From assembly GCF_900103325.1 (NCBI RefSeq), contig NZ_FMXM01000006.1:62001-126000 (forward strand): a stretch of DNA of 64,000 nucleotides, written 5' to 3'. How positions within the stretch are numbered: position 1 is the stretch's first letter; each line of letters begins with the position of its first letter. The position numbers were made by a program, and so were the translations under genes. The notes beneath the pieces were generated by a model. The model did not search any database, was not told where the DNA came from, and saw only the letters and a program-made list of their open reading frames with translations. This DNA is from Mesorhizobium qingshengii. GTDB lineage: Bacteria > Pseudomonadota > Alphaproteobacteria > Rhizobiales > Rhizobiaceae. Positions 37,255 through 45,698 of this stretch are shown one piece after another.

Positions 37255-38928
37255 TCAGGCTTGGTAGGTGATTTTGCCGCCACAGATGGTCGTCACCGGC
37301 CGCACGGTATGCAACGCTTCCGGAGCAGTCCTCTCGATATCGGCCGACAAAACGACGAGATCAGCCAGATAACCCGGCTTCAGTACGCCTTTGCGGTGTT
37401 CCATGAACTCGCTGTAGGCGCCCTCGACCGTATAACCGGCAAGCGCTTCATGCAGCGAGAAACTCTGGTCCGGCAGGCCCTCTGCCCAAGGTTTGCGCAT
37501 CACCGCCGCTTGGATGCCCAGGATCGGATCAACCGGCGAGACCGGCCAGTCGGAAGCGAACACGACGCGGGCCCCAGCATCCTTGAGCGTGCGCCAGGCA
37601 TAGCTCAGCGGCCACCTGTCGCGGCCGATGCGCGAAATCGTCGGCTCCAGCGGAAAGTTCATGGCGCCGGGTGGATGCGGCGGTTGCATCGAAGCGATGA
37701 CGCCAAGCTCCGCGAACCGCGGCACATCCGTCGGGGTGGTGACCTCGATATGCTCGACGCGGTGACGGCTGTCACGCTTGCCATTGGCCTTTTGCGCCGC
37801 CTGATAACCGTCGAGCACTGCGCGGACTGCGCCGTCACCGATCGAATGAACGGCGATCTGCAGGCCTCTGCGGTCGGCCTCCACCGCCACCTCGGCGAAA
37901 TGCTCGGGCGTGAACAATGGCTCGCCGCGCCAGCCGGGACGGTCGGCATAGTCGTCGACCATCACGGCGGTCCAGGAATCGAGCACGCCGTCATAAAACA
38001 CCTTGACCATGCCCGAGGACAGCCATTCGGAGTTGTAGGTCGTGGCCATACTCGACGCTTTTTCAAGTATGTCCAACTTCATGAAGTTCTTGAAATGGAA
38101 CGGGATTTTTGTACGGCATATGAGCCGCCCTTCCGCCTCCAGGCCGGCAAGCAGTTCAAGCTGGTAGAGGTTGCCATCCATGTTCTGGATCGATGTGATG
38201 CCATGCCTGGCGCACCATTCGAGGCCGCGATGCATCAGATCCCGGTCGGCGGCAAGCTCCTCGGCGGACGGATAGGGTTCCGGCTCGCCACCCGTAAGAC
38301 CGAGCCGTGTGCGGTTCTGCCCGAAGTGCTCCAGGATCGGGCCGAAAGCCTCGCCCTCGCGCAATTCGCCCGCCGCGAGGCCATCGGCACCCATCACGAT
38401 CTCGTTGCCCGGTCCCAATTCCCTGCCGTGCAGGAGGCCCGCCTGCTCCAGCGCCTTGGTGTTCGCCCACATCGTATGGTGGTCGGAGGCCGACATGGCG
38501 AACGGGCGATCGGGGATGATTTGGTCGAGATGGTGGCGCGTGACCGGCTCGGGCAGGATCGCATAGTCGACGCCGGCGCCCAGCAGCAGCTTGACGTTCG
38601 GCCGCTCCGCCGCGAAGGCACGGATCGCATCGCGCAAGGCATCGAAGCCATGCACCCCTGCCAGATGCAGATTGTCGAGTTCCGCGGCACCGCCGAAAAG
38701 ATGCATGTGGGCTTCGATGAAGCCCGGGATCACCGAACCGCCCTCGGCGTCGATGACCTTGGTGCCCGGCCCCTTGAGCGCTTCGATGGAGGCGCTGCTG
38801 CCGATGGCGACGATGGCGCCGTCCTTGACGGCAACGGCCTCGGCTACGGGATTGCCATCGTCCATGGTCAGCACACGACCATTGATGACGATCAGATCCG
38901 CATTACGACCCGCACCCGTGACAGACAT
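37255..38928 (-). CDS. Amidohydrolase family protein (YtcJ-like)
   Basis: About 557 residues of the amidohydrolase superfamily, metal-dependent amide or imide hydrolases of the cytoplasm. Visible are the N-terminal beta-sandwich (ADLIVINGRVLTMDDGNPVA), the metal motif IPGFIEAHMHLFGG (HxH at about 77-79), HSIGDGAVRAVLDGY and FASDWPVSPVDPI with the catalytic aspartate. Start 38928 has GGAG 5 nt upstream; the longer frame to 39009 has none. It is divergent from the TetR gene and lies upstream of the polyamine importer on the same strand, so it may open the operon. The substrate is unknown; N-formyl or N-acyl amines are candidates given its neighbours. Confidence 0.85.
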   Translation of the reverse strand: MSVTGAGRNADLIVINGRVLTMDDGNPVAEAVAVKDGAIVAIGSSASIEALKGPGTKVIDAEGGSVIPGFIEAHMHLFGGAAELDNLHLAGVHGFDALRDAIRAFAAERPNVKLLLGAGVDYAILPEPVTRHHLDQIIPDRPFAMSASDHHTMWANTKALEQAGLLHGRELGPGNEIVMGADGLAAGELREGEAFGPILEHFGQNRTRLGLTGGEPEPYPSAEELAADRDLMHRGLEWCARHGITSIQNMDGNLYQLELLAGLEAEGRLICRTKIPFHFKNFMKLDILEKASSMATTYNSEWLSSGMVKVFYDGVLDSWTAVMVDDYADRPGWRGEPLFTPEHFAEVAVEADRRGLQIAVHSIGDGAVRAVLDGYQAAQKANGKRDSRHRVEHIEVTTPTDVPRFAELGVIASMQPPHPPGAMNFPLEPTISRIGRDRWPLSYAWRTLKDAGARVVFASDWPVSPVDPILGIQAAVMRKPWAEGLPDQSFSLHEALAGYTVEGAYSEFMEHRKGVLKPGYLADLVVLSADIERTAPEALHTVRPVTTICGGKITYQA

Positions 38929-39102
38929 CGCGACTCCGCGCTTTTGACGACTGACTGAGACCGGCAATCCTGCGCTCGACGACCTGCCACTCCACCGGAG
39001 CGGCGCCATGGAACAAAAAACGATGCCAGTCCGCTGCCTTCGAAATTCCCCTTGTTATCCCTAGGGACAGCGTGGATAAAGAATGCGACTGATTATTCGC
39101 GT

Positions 39103-39131
39103 TTGTCAACATGCGGAATTTAGAATGTATT
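39103..39131 (+). promoter_or_regulatory. Putative sigma-70-type promoter of the TetR gene
   Basis: TTGTCA (39103-39108), a 17-nt spacer and TGTATT (39126-39131). It lies 56 nt upstream of the GTG at 39188 and argues against the in-frame ATG at 39083, which would start before the promoter. Confidence 0.5.
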
Positions 39132-39187
39132 GTGGGCAGCCCCCTCCACCTGTGTTGAGACCGGGCGGGGAACGAGGACATCAAGCA

Positions 39188-39841
39188 GTGAAGCGCAGTC
39201 TCGACCGCAAAACCAGGATAGCGCTCGAACCACGCAAGCAGCCGCGGCAACAACGATCGAGCAAGGTGGTCGACAGGATTCTCGACGCGGCGCTGATCTT
39301 GACGCGGGAGCAAGGAACCAGGACGCCGACGACGCTCGCCATTGCGCAGCGCGCAGGCTTGTCGGTCGGTTCGGTCTACCAATACTTTCCCAACAAGGAA
39401 GCCATTCTTCTGGACCTCGCCCGGCGCTGGCTGTCATCCTTTCCCGAGGTGATCGCGAAGCGCATCAAGGTCGCCCCGCCCACCAACCGCGAAGAGTTCC
39501 GGCGGGAAGTGCGCAAGCTCTTCATCGACACGTCCAGGCTCTATCTCGAGAACGCCACCCTGATGCCGGTGATCGAGGCTATTTCAGGCAACGCCGACCT
39601 TAGGCCGATCCAGAACGAATATGACGACCAGATCATCGCCCTCTACGCCGCATGGCTGCGGCATGTGAACCCGGCTCTTGAAGACAAGATCGCCAGCCGG
39701 CTCGGCGTGGTGATGATGGAGGTCGGACACGTCTGCCGGCTTGTGGGGCTGAAAAAAGATCGCAAGACGTTCGACCTCATCGAGGACGACGTGGAAACCA
39801 TGTGGCTCGCCCTGGTGAGCCCCTATCTCAATCTTGACTAA
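39188..39841 (+). CDS. TetR-family transcriptional regulator
   Basis: 217 residues. The N-terminal helix-turn-helix lies at about 15-65 (VVDRILDAALILTREQGTRT, LAIAQRAGLSVGSVYQYFPN). The C-terminal helical domain binds a ligand. The GTG at 39188 fits the promoter placement, with GAGG 10 nt upstream; the frame also opens at ATG 39083 and this longer form is not excluded. It lies between the divergent YtcJ-type hydrolase and the deacetylase gene 23 nt downstream. It probably represses one or both of these units in response to an amine or acyl amine. Confidence 0.85.
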   Translation: MKRSLDRKTRIALEPRKQPRQQRSSKVVDRILDAALILTREQGTRTPTTLAIAQRAGLSVGSVYQYFPNKEAILLDLARRWLSSFPEVIAKRIKVAPPTNREEFRREVRKLFIDTSRLYLENATLMPVIEAISGNADLRPIQNEYDDQIIALYAAWLRHVNPALEDKIASRLGVVMMEVGHVCRLVGLKKDRKTFDLIEDDVETMWLALVSPYLNLD

Positions 39842-39864
39842 TTTCGCACTTCGAGAGGAATTTT

Positions 39865-40896
39865 ATGAAGACTGTCTATTCGCCGCTTCATGCCGGCCAT
39901 GCCGGGCAGATGGAACTGGTCACGTCAGCCATCGTGCCGGGGTTCGAAAAACCCTCGCGGGCCGAATTCATCAAGGCGCGGGTCGAAAGCGAGAAACTCG
40001 GTCCGATCATCCTGCCGCTCGAGCATGATCTCGCCGCCGCCAGGCGTGTCCACAGGGCCGACTACATCGACTTCCTGCCGACGGTCTGGCCGCAATGGAC
40101 GGAAGCCGGCTTCAAGGGCTCGGCGATGCCCTTCACCTGGCCGACGCGCGGCCTGCGCGGCGACGTGCCGCCAAAGCGCATCGATGCCCTGCTCGGCTAT
40201 TATTCCTTCGATGGCGGCGCCACGTTCGTCCAAGGCACCTGGACCGCGATCAAGTCGTCCTATGACGTGGCGCTCACCGCCGCTGGCCTGGTCAAGGGTG
40301 GCGAAACCTCCGCCTTCGCGCTCTGCCGTCCACCCGGCCATCACGCCGGTGCGGGCTTCATGGGTGGCTATTGCTACATCAACAACGCCGCCGTCGCCGC
40401 GCAATGGTTCCGCGACCAGGGCGCAACCCGTGTCTCCATCCTCGATGTCGACTACCACCATGGCAACGGCACGCAGGAAATCTTCTATGACCGCGCCGAC
40501 GTGCAGGTCATCAACCTGCATGGCGACCCGATGACAGAGTATCCGTTCTTCCTCGGCCATGCCGACGAACGCGGCGCCGGTGCGGGCGAAGGCTTCAACA
40601 TCAATTATCCGATGCCGTTCGGCACCGATTGGGACGCCTGGAACGCCTCGCTGGAGGACGCCTGCGTCAAGCTTGCTGCCTATGCGCCGGACATCGTCGT
40701 CGTTTCGCTGGGTGTCGACACCTTCGAAAAGGATCCGATCAGCCAGTTCAAGCTGAAGACATTGGACTATCCCAAGATCGGCCGCCGCATCGCCAAACTT
40801 GGCCTGCCGACGCTGTTCGTCATGGAAGGCGGCTATGCCGTCGAGGAGATCGGCATCAACGCAGTCGGCGTGCTGACCGGTTTCGAGGACAAGTAG
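39865..40896 (+). CDS. Histone-deacetylase-family acetylpolyamine amidohydrolase
   Basis: 343 residues, class II-like HDAC fold, zinc-dependent. The active-site motifs are seen as RPPGHHAGAGFMGGYCY (His-His pair), LDVDYHHGNGTQ (zinc Asp and His), SLGVDTFEKDP (third ligand Asp) and MEGGYAVE (catalytic Tyr). Length and the FEKDPISQF segment fit bacterial acetylpolyamine amidohydrolases, which free acetate from N-acetylputrescine, N-acetylspermidine and N-acetylcadaverine. The ribosome site is AGAGGAA. It follows the TetR gene on the same strand and ends at a strong hairpin. Context with a PotABCD importer supports polyamine use. Confidence 0.9.
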   Translation: MKTVYSPLHAGHAGQMELVTSAIVPGFEKPSRAEFIKARVESEKLGPIILPLEHDLAAARRVHRADYIDFLPTVWPQWTEAGFKGSAMPFTWPTRGLRGDVPPKRIDALLGYYSFDGGATFVQGTWTAIKSSYDVALTAAGLVKGGETSAFALCRPPGHHAGAGFMGGYCYINNAAVAAQWFRDQGATRVSILDVDYHHGNGTQEIFYDRADVQVINLHGDPMTEYPFFLGHADERGAGAGEGFNINYPMPFGTDWDAWNASLEDACVKLAAYAPDIVVVSLGVDTFEKDPISQFKLKTLDYPKIGRRIAKLGLPTLFVMEGGYAVEEIGINAVGVLTGFEDK

Positions 40897-40904
40897 GAAG
40901 CAAC

Positions 40905-40930
40905 GGGGGCGCAAGCGCCCCCTCGTTTCC
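40905..40930. terminator. Hairpin terminator shared by convergent genes
   Basis: GGGGGCGC and GCGCCCCC (40905-40922) form a perfect stem with a minimal AA loop, opening to CGCAAGCG in practice, followed by TCGTTT on the plus strand. It lies between the deacetylase stop and the end of the TMEM43-like gene and can serve both. Confidence 0.75.
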
Positions 40931-40932
40931 AA

Positions 40933-42126
40933 CTAGGCGGCAGCACCAGTGCTCGGTGTGGCCATCGGCGCGGGTGGCATGCGTGAGCGGCCGAGATAGT
41001 AGACCGCCGCCGCAGCAACCACGCCGGCTGCCAGGATACCCGCCGCCAGGAACGGCCGATACCAGAACCAGGCAATCGCAATCGTCGTCGTGCCAACCAG
41101 GATCGACAGGAAGAAGGCGATGATGCCGGTTCCCATCCGCGCCATGCTGCCAAGGAACGGGATGACGTCGAGGATCACGCCGATCGGGCTGAGGAATAGG
41201 GCAAAGCCGATGGTCAGCAGCAGCAGGCCGGCGGCGCGCAGCAGCCACGTGATCAGCGTGTTTGCACTGACCGCCTCGGCGAACATCTTGTCGGCCGGCA
41301 CGGCGCCGGTGTCGACCATCAGCAACGTATCGCCGGCCTCCGTCTGGTAAGGCTCGAACCGGCTGCCGGCCTGGCGCGCGACGATGCTGACCACGCCGAG
41401 CGGCGCCAGTTCATAGCCGATGCGATAGTCGCCCAGCGCCGGCCTTGTCGTGTCGGCCCCGAGATAGATCTTGCCGTCGACGACGCTGAGCGGCTTGGTG
41501 CCGGTATAGGCGGCCTTTATCGCGGCCGACTTGTCAGGCGACAACGAATACTCCTTGTCGCCCTCGATGCGATCGAGCACCGGCGTGTCGAGATCAAAGG
41601 CGACGAGCTTGCCCTGTGGAATCTGGAAGGTGCGGCCGTGGATCGCCATCGGCGGATTCTCGTGGCCGTCCGGCCTCTTGAAATCCGACGAATTGATCTG
41701 GCTGTCGTCCCACACCTTCGAATAGCTGTAGGTCGTCACCGTCTCTTCGCCGCCGCCCAGCTTCGTGGTGGTCTCCGATTTGGATTCCTCCTTCCACTGA
41801 TACATCTCGACGCTGCGCGACAGGCGCAGGCCTTGTGCCGCGATGCCGAAATCCGGATCGGACAGGCCGCTGTCCGCCGTCACCGGCCCGCTGACATGCA
41901 CCAGCTTGCCATCATTGGCGGCGTCGACGCTGTCGGCGCTGGCCGAGACCACGGCGCCAGCGCCTTCGGCCAGCGAGCGCGCCGTCTGCACCGCGCGGCC
42001 CTCGTTCCAGAACAGCCCGATCACCATCAGCACGGTCAGCAGCAGGCCGAAGATGACCCCACCGACCGCGCGCTTGATCCGCCCGATCCACGAGACGGAT
42101 GTAACTTCCCGAAATGAATCGCTCAT
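40933..42126 (-). CDS. TMEM43-family membrane protein
   Basis: 397 residues. An N-terminal membrane segment (AVGGVIFGLLLTVLMVIGLF, followed by WNEGRAV) matches the TMEM43/LUMA family signature, in which WNEGR follows the first helix. A long extracytoplasmic region of about 250 residues follows, then three hydrophobic segments near the C-terminus (LLRAAGLLLLTIGFALFLSP onward). GGGGGAA precedes the ATG at 42126. The bacterial role is unknown. It is alone between convergent and divergent neighbours and is not obviously linked to motility. Confidence 0.8.
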   Translation of the reverse strand: MSDSFREVTSVSWIGRIKRAVGGVIFGLLLTVLMVIGLFWNEGRAVQTARSLAEGAGAVVSASADSVDAANDGKLVHVSGPVTADSGLSDPDFGIAAQGLRLSRSVEMYQWKEESKSETTTKLGGGEETVTTYSYSKVWDDSQINSSDFKRPDGHENPPMAIHGRTFQIPQGKLVAFDLDTPVLDRIEGDKEYSLSPDKSAAIKAAYTGTKPLSVVDGKIYLGADTTRPALGDYRIGYELAPLGVVSIVARQAGSRFEPYQTEAGDTLLMVDTGAVPADKMFAEAVSANTLITWLLRAAGLLLLTIGFALFLSPIGVILDVIPFLGSMARMGTGIIAFFLSILVGTTTIAIAWFWYRPFLAAGILAAGVVAAAAVYYLGRSRMPPAPMATPSTGAAA

Positions 42127-42650
42127 CGTTTCCCCCGAAACCAAAAGATTGCCCCTGCTCTGCGCGCCACCGTCGCGCCACGATCGCGCCGGTCCTGTCG
42201 CCCGCGGGCACGGCGGCAAGAGGCGCCCACCTCTTCAATCGCTTCCGAGCCTACCGGAATCGATCGGCCGCCGATATGGCTGTCTTGCAGCCAGCGCCGG
42301 CTTTTCGTGTCCCGGTCTTCTATCGAAGGCCCGGAAAATGGGGCTCTGAGTCGCATGCGAGTCGACGCGATTCAATTTTGTCAAATCGCATTTGATGTCG
42401 GATTCATCTGCGGATAGATTAGACCCGAATCAGCCGGTCCTCGGGGGGCGCGGCGACCACCCAAAGTCTCACGTTCCGGAGTTTTCCGGCGCCAGACGCG
42501 GACGTCTTCGCGTTCCCTGAATGGATTCGGATCTGGTTGGCGCAACTCTGCGCCACGTGTGTGTCTTCGTCAAAGTGATGCGTATTCGGGTTCGGCGGCT
42601 GGCTTCCAGCATCCGGACAGCAGAAACGATTCCGGCCAAAAGCAACAAGA
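42127..42650. other. 524-nt non-coding gap, divergent promoter region upstream of visN
   Basis: No plausible gene on either strand. It separates the divergent TMEM43-like gene and visN and must carry both promoters. A TCAAATCGCATTTGA palindrome (42381-42395) lies in an AT-richer patch and TCGCATGCGA lies at 42350-42359; either could be an operator. I cannot assign promoters with confidence. Confidence 0.6.
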
Positions 42651-43361
42651 ATGAGCAGTCCCGCCGCGCAACTTCAATCCGACACATTGGGCTCGCGCCT
42701 GGCGTCGCGCGGTGATCTGACCAGCTTTTTCATGCAACTGACCGCCGAGATCGGCGCCGACAGCTACATGCTGGTCGCCATCGTCCACGACCAGGACCGC
42801 AACGACGCGCGCATCGTCTCGTCCAACTGGATTTTCGACGCCATCGAACTGATCGGCAAACGGCTGATCGCCGGCCTTGCACAAGGGGCGCTCACCGTCG
42901 CGCCAGGCATCCGTCCGAAGCCGCTGGTGGCGGCCCAGGCACCAGACGCCGGCGGGCTGGTCACCGGCGAGGAGGCCCGCCTTCTCGACGTCCTTGGCCA
43001 TGCCGAAATCTATTCGCTGCGCCTCAATGTCGGCCGTCAACGCCTGTTCGCCTTGTTCTCGGCGGCGACCGCCGGCAGCATCGACCCGCCGGCGCTGATG
43101 AAGGCCCAGTTGAAGTGCTGCTACGCGCTCTCGAACATCCCGCAACTGATCGCCGCCGCCGCCATGCAGGATCCGCTGTCGGATCGCGAGCGCGAATGCC
43201 TGTTCTGGGTCTCCGAGGGCAAGACCACCGACGAGGTCGCCGTCATCCTTGGCGTCTCTTCCAACACCGTCAACAGTTACATCACCCACGCCATCCAGAA
43301 ATTCGCGGCCAGCAACCGCGCGATGGCCATCGCCACGGCGATCAGGAGCGGCATCATTTGA
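42651..43361 (+). CDS. visN: LuxR-type motility regulator VisN
   Basis: 236 residues. An N-terminal sensor-like domain (about 10-160) is followed by a LuxR helix-turn-helix (DPLSDRERECLFWVSEGKTT, about 172-230). In rhizobia VisN and VisR form a heterodimer that sits at the top of the flagellar hierarchy and activates rem. The 4-nt overlap with a second LuxR-type gene of the same build and the adjoining flagellar genes support the assignment. The ribosome site is weak. Confidence 0.85.
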   Translation: MSSPAAQLQSDTLGSRLASRGDLTSFFMQLTAEIGADSYMLVAIVHDQDRNDARIVSSNWIFDAIELIGKRLIAGLAQGALTVAPGIRPKPLVAAQAPDAGGLVTGEEARLLDVLGHAEIYSLRLNVGRQRLFALFSAATAGSIDPPALMKAQLKCCYALSNIPQLIAAAAMQDPLSDRERECLFWVSEGKTTDEVAVILGVSSNTVNSYITHAIQKFAASNRAMAIATAIRSGII

Positions 43362-44128
43362 AACACGCCGACATCAAGGAGGCTGCCGAAGCCCTTTTCA
43401 ACGAGCAGCGCAACCCGTTCGGCGCCTTTTCGCTCGGTTCCGAAACCCACCACGCCGTCACCATTCCCGATGCCGTGCGCCGCTGCCGCTGGATCGCCGT
43501 CGACATCAACGCGGCGGCCTTCGGCCTGTTCTTCGTCAGCCCGTCACCGGAGCGGGCACGGCTCGTCCCTTGCCTCGATTCCGACTATCCCGGCGTTGGG
43601 GTGGCGACGAAATTCATTTCAGGCGCCAATGGCGAGGAGATCGTGCGCCACACCCGCATCTCGACGGAGCCGCGCTGGTGGACCGACGACGGCGTGGCCG
43701 CCGCGGCGGAAACGTTCCGCAATCTTGCCTGGACCGAGCAGATGGCGCCGCTGGCGCCAGGCACCAGCGGCATCGCATTCCCCGTCCACGCCGACCGCGG
43801 GCAATGCGGACTTGTCGTTTTCCTCGGTTCGGAGATCATCTTGGCGCAGGACGCGCTCTACGAAATCCATGCCCGCTGCTTTTCATTGTTCGCCGCTGTC
43901 GCCCGCATCCGTCCAAGCGACGCAAGTCGGACGCGCTCGATCTCCAAGCGCGAGCTCGAATGCCTGAAGCTGACCGCCAACGGCAACACCAGCGAGGAGA
44001 TCGCGCGCCTCCTGAAGCTGTCGGTGCACACCGCCAACCAGTACCTGACCCAGTCGACCCAGAAGCTCAACGCCGTCAACCGCAACCAGGCCGTGGCCAA
44101 GGCGCTGCGGCTGGGCTTGATCGAATAG
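43358..44128 (+). CDS. visR: LuxR-type motility regulator VisR
   Basis: 256 residues. An N-terminal domain with HHAVTIPDAVRRCRWIAVDI and a C-terminal LuxR helix-turn-helix (SISKRELECLKLTANGNTSE, VHTANQYLTQSTQKL). No ATG exists near the conserved start; a TTG at 43358 overlaps the visN stop (TTGA) and has AGGAG 10 nt upstream, so translation is probably coupled to visN. This gives the equal partner expected for the VisNR heterodimer. Longer frames into visN are rejected. Confidence 0.85.
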   Translation: MKHADIKEAAEALFNEQRNPFGAFSLGSETHHAVTIPDAVRRCRWIAVDINAAAFGLFFVSPSPERARLVPCLDSDYPGVGVATKFISGANGEEIVRHTRISTEPRWWTDDGVAAAAETFRNLAWTEQMAPLAPGTSGIAFPVHADRGQCGLVVFLGSEIILAQDALYEIHARCFSLFAAVARIRPSDASRTRSISKRELECLKLTANGNTSEEIARLLKLSVHTANQYLTQSTQKLNAVNRNQAVAKALRLGLIE

Positions 44129-44172
44129 GGCAGTTCGAGGACGATCGGCGGTCGCCGGGAATCGATCGCTTC

Positions 44173-44610
44173 TCAGCGAAAAGCCAGGGGTTCGACCTTG
44201 CGAATACGCGCCTGTTCGATCACCGCCTCCAGCAGGGCCGTGTTGTGCTCGGGGTTCTCGCCCGGCTTCTCGAACGAAACATAGTTGACGGCCACGGAGG
44301 TGCCGCGCTCGCTCAGCGTCAGCTGGAAATAGACCGTGACACCGGGCGGCCTCAGCTCCAGATCGAGCACGATGCGCGGACTGCCGCTCCAGTCGACATG
44401 CGCCTCGCCGCCATGACCGAGCCTCAGCGTGCCCGGCATGAAAAACAGCTCCGCCGCTGAATCGACCAGATCCGACAGGCAAGCGAAATGCTCGAGCCGG
44501 ATGAAGGCGATGTAGTCGGCGACATCGATCAGCCTGAGTTCACCCACCACCTGTTCGATGGCGTCGGCGACGATGATCTCGCGGGAATTTGCGTGCGGTT
44601 GGCGATTCAT
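44173..44610 (-). CDS. Conserved protein of the flagellar cluster, function unknown
   Basis: 145 residues, no signal peptide or membrane segment, acidic. I do not recognise a family. It starts inside the flhB stop (ATGA overlap), so it is translated with flhB and is the last gene of the leftward motor and export operon. The beta-rich stretch VDWSGSPRIVLDLELRPPGV suggests a compact sandwich domain. Gene position, not sequence, ties it to motility. Confidence 0.7.
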   Translation of the reverse strand: MNRQPHANSREIIVADAIEQVVGELRLIDVADYIAFIRLEHFACLSDLVDSAAELFFMPGTLRLGHGGEAHVDWSGSPRIVLDLELRPPGVTVYFQLTLSERGTSVAVNYVSFEKPGENPEHNTALLEAVIEQARIRKVEPLAFR

Positions 44611-45689
44611 GAAGTCTGTCTGCGCTCAGCCTTTTTGGAGTAGACGATCCGCACCAGTTCGGCGACGGCCTGGTAGAATTGCGACGGGATCACATTATCG
44701 ACCGAAACTTGCTTGTACATGGAGCGGGCGAGCGCCACGTCCTCGAAGATCGGGATGTTGTGTTCGCGGGCGATCTCGCGAATCTTGAGCGCCACCAGAT
44801 CCTGCCCCTTGGCCAGCACCAGCGGTGCCGCGTCCTCGTCGCGCACATATTTCAGCGCGATCGAGAAGTGCGTCGGGTTGGCGATGATCAGCGTCGCGCG
44901 CGGCACCGCCGTCATCATCCGCTTGCGCGCGCGGTCGCGCGCCAGCGAACGCAGCCGCGACTTGACGATCGGGTCGCCCTCCGACTGCTTGAACTCGTCC
45001 TTGACCTCCTGCTTGCTCATGCGCAGGTCCTGCTTCCAGTGGAAGCGCGACCAGACGATATCGACCGCCGCGATCAGCCCCATGACGAAGACGATCGCCA
45101 CCAGGATGTCGACGGCGATGCCGCGGATGACAAGGCCGAAGGCGACGGGATTGGTGATCATCCCGGCGAGCAGCTTGCGATGGTCTTCCGACAGCGTGAA
45201 GGCGAGCACGGCAATGGCGAAGCCGACCTTGCCAAGCGCCTTCAGGAACTCGACCCAGCCCTGAATGCCGAACAGCCTGCTCCAGCCCTTGGCGATCGAA
45301 ATACGCGAGAGTTGCGGCCGCACCCGCTCGCCGACGAATTGCGGCATGTTCTGGAACACCGAAGCGCCGAGACCTGCAACGGTCAGCAGCACCAGCAGGC
45401 TGACGACAGCGCGGCCCACTTCGAGGAGGACGATCTTGTAGAGCGCGATGACGTCGGTCTCGGTGTCCATCGGCCAGGCTTCCGGCTTCTCCAGGAACAT
45501 CGACAGGAACATGCCGAGATCGATAATGGCGTCCTTGGCGTAGAAGACGGTGAACACCAGGATCGCGACAAAGGATGCCAGGAGCGCCGTTTCCCGCGAA
45601 TGGGGCAGCTTGCCCTGTTCGATGGTGTCGCGGATCTTCTTTTCCGTCGCCTCTTCGGTTTTCGAATCCTTGTCGACCGCGTCAGCCAT
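44607..45689 (-). CDS. flhB: Flagellar export apparatus protein FlhB
   Basis: 360 residues. The N-terminal part has four membrane segments (ALLASFVAILVFTVFYAKDA first). The cytoplasmic C-terminal domain has the autocleavage site in ANPTHFSIALKY, where Asn-Pro-Thr-His is the invariant NPTH motif. The N-terminus reads DKDSKTEEATEKKIRDTIEQ, typical of FlhB and its secretion relatives. FlhB switches the flagellar export gate from rod/hook to filament substrates. It lies in the order motA-fliM-fliN-fliG-flhB, the rhizobial arrangement. Confidence 0.95.
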   Translation of the reverse strand: MADAVDKDSKTEEATEKKIRDTIEQGKLPHSRETALLASFVAILVFTVFYAKDAIIDLGMFLSMFLEKPEAWPMDTETDVIALYKIVLLEVGRAVVSLLVLLTVAGLGASVFQNMPQFVGERVRPQLSRISIAKGWSRLFGIQGWVEFLKALGKVGFAIAVLAFTLSEDHRKLLAGMITNPVAFGLVIRGIAVDILVAIVFVMGLIAAVDIVWSRFHWKQDLRMSKQEVKDEFKQSEGDPIVKSRLRSLARDRARKRMMTAVPRATLIIANPTHFSIALKYVRDEDAAPLVLAKGQDLVALKIREIAREHNIPIFEDVALARSMYKQVSVDNVIPSQFYQAVAELVRIVYSKKAERRQTS

Positions 45690-45698
45690 GCCGCGGTC

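Noticed and set aside
39055..39079. TTATCC/GGATAA inverted repeat as TetR operator
   Set aside because: Arms are only 6 bp with a 13-bp spacer; too weak to list as a site.
43249..44460. A 403-codon rightward frame over visR
   Set aside because: Out of frame with the conserved LuxR helix-turn-helix; Arg/Pro-rich shadow.
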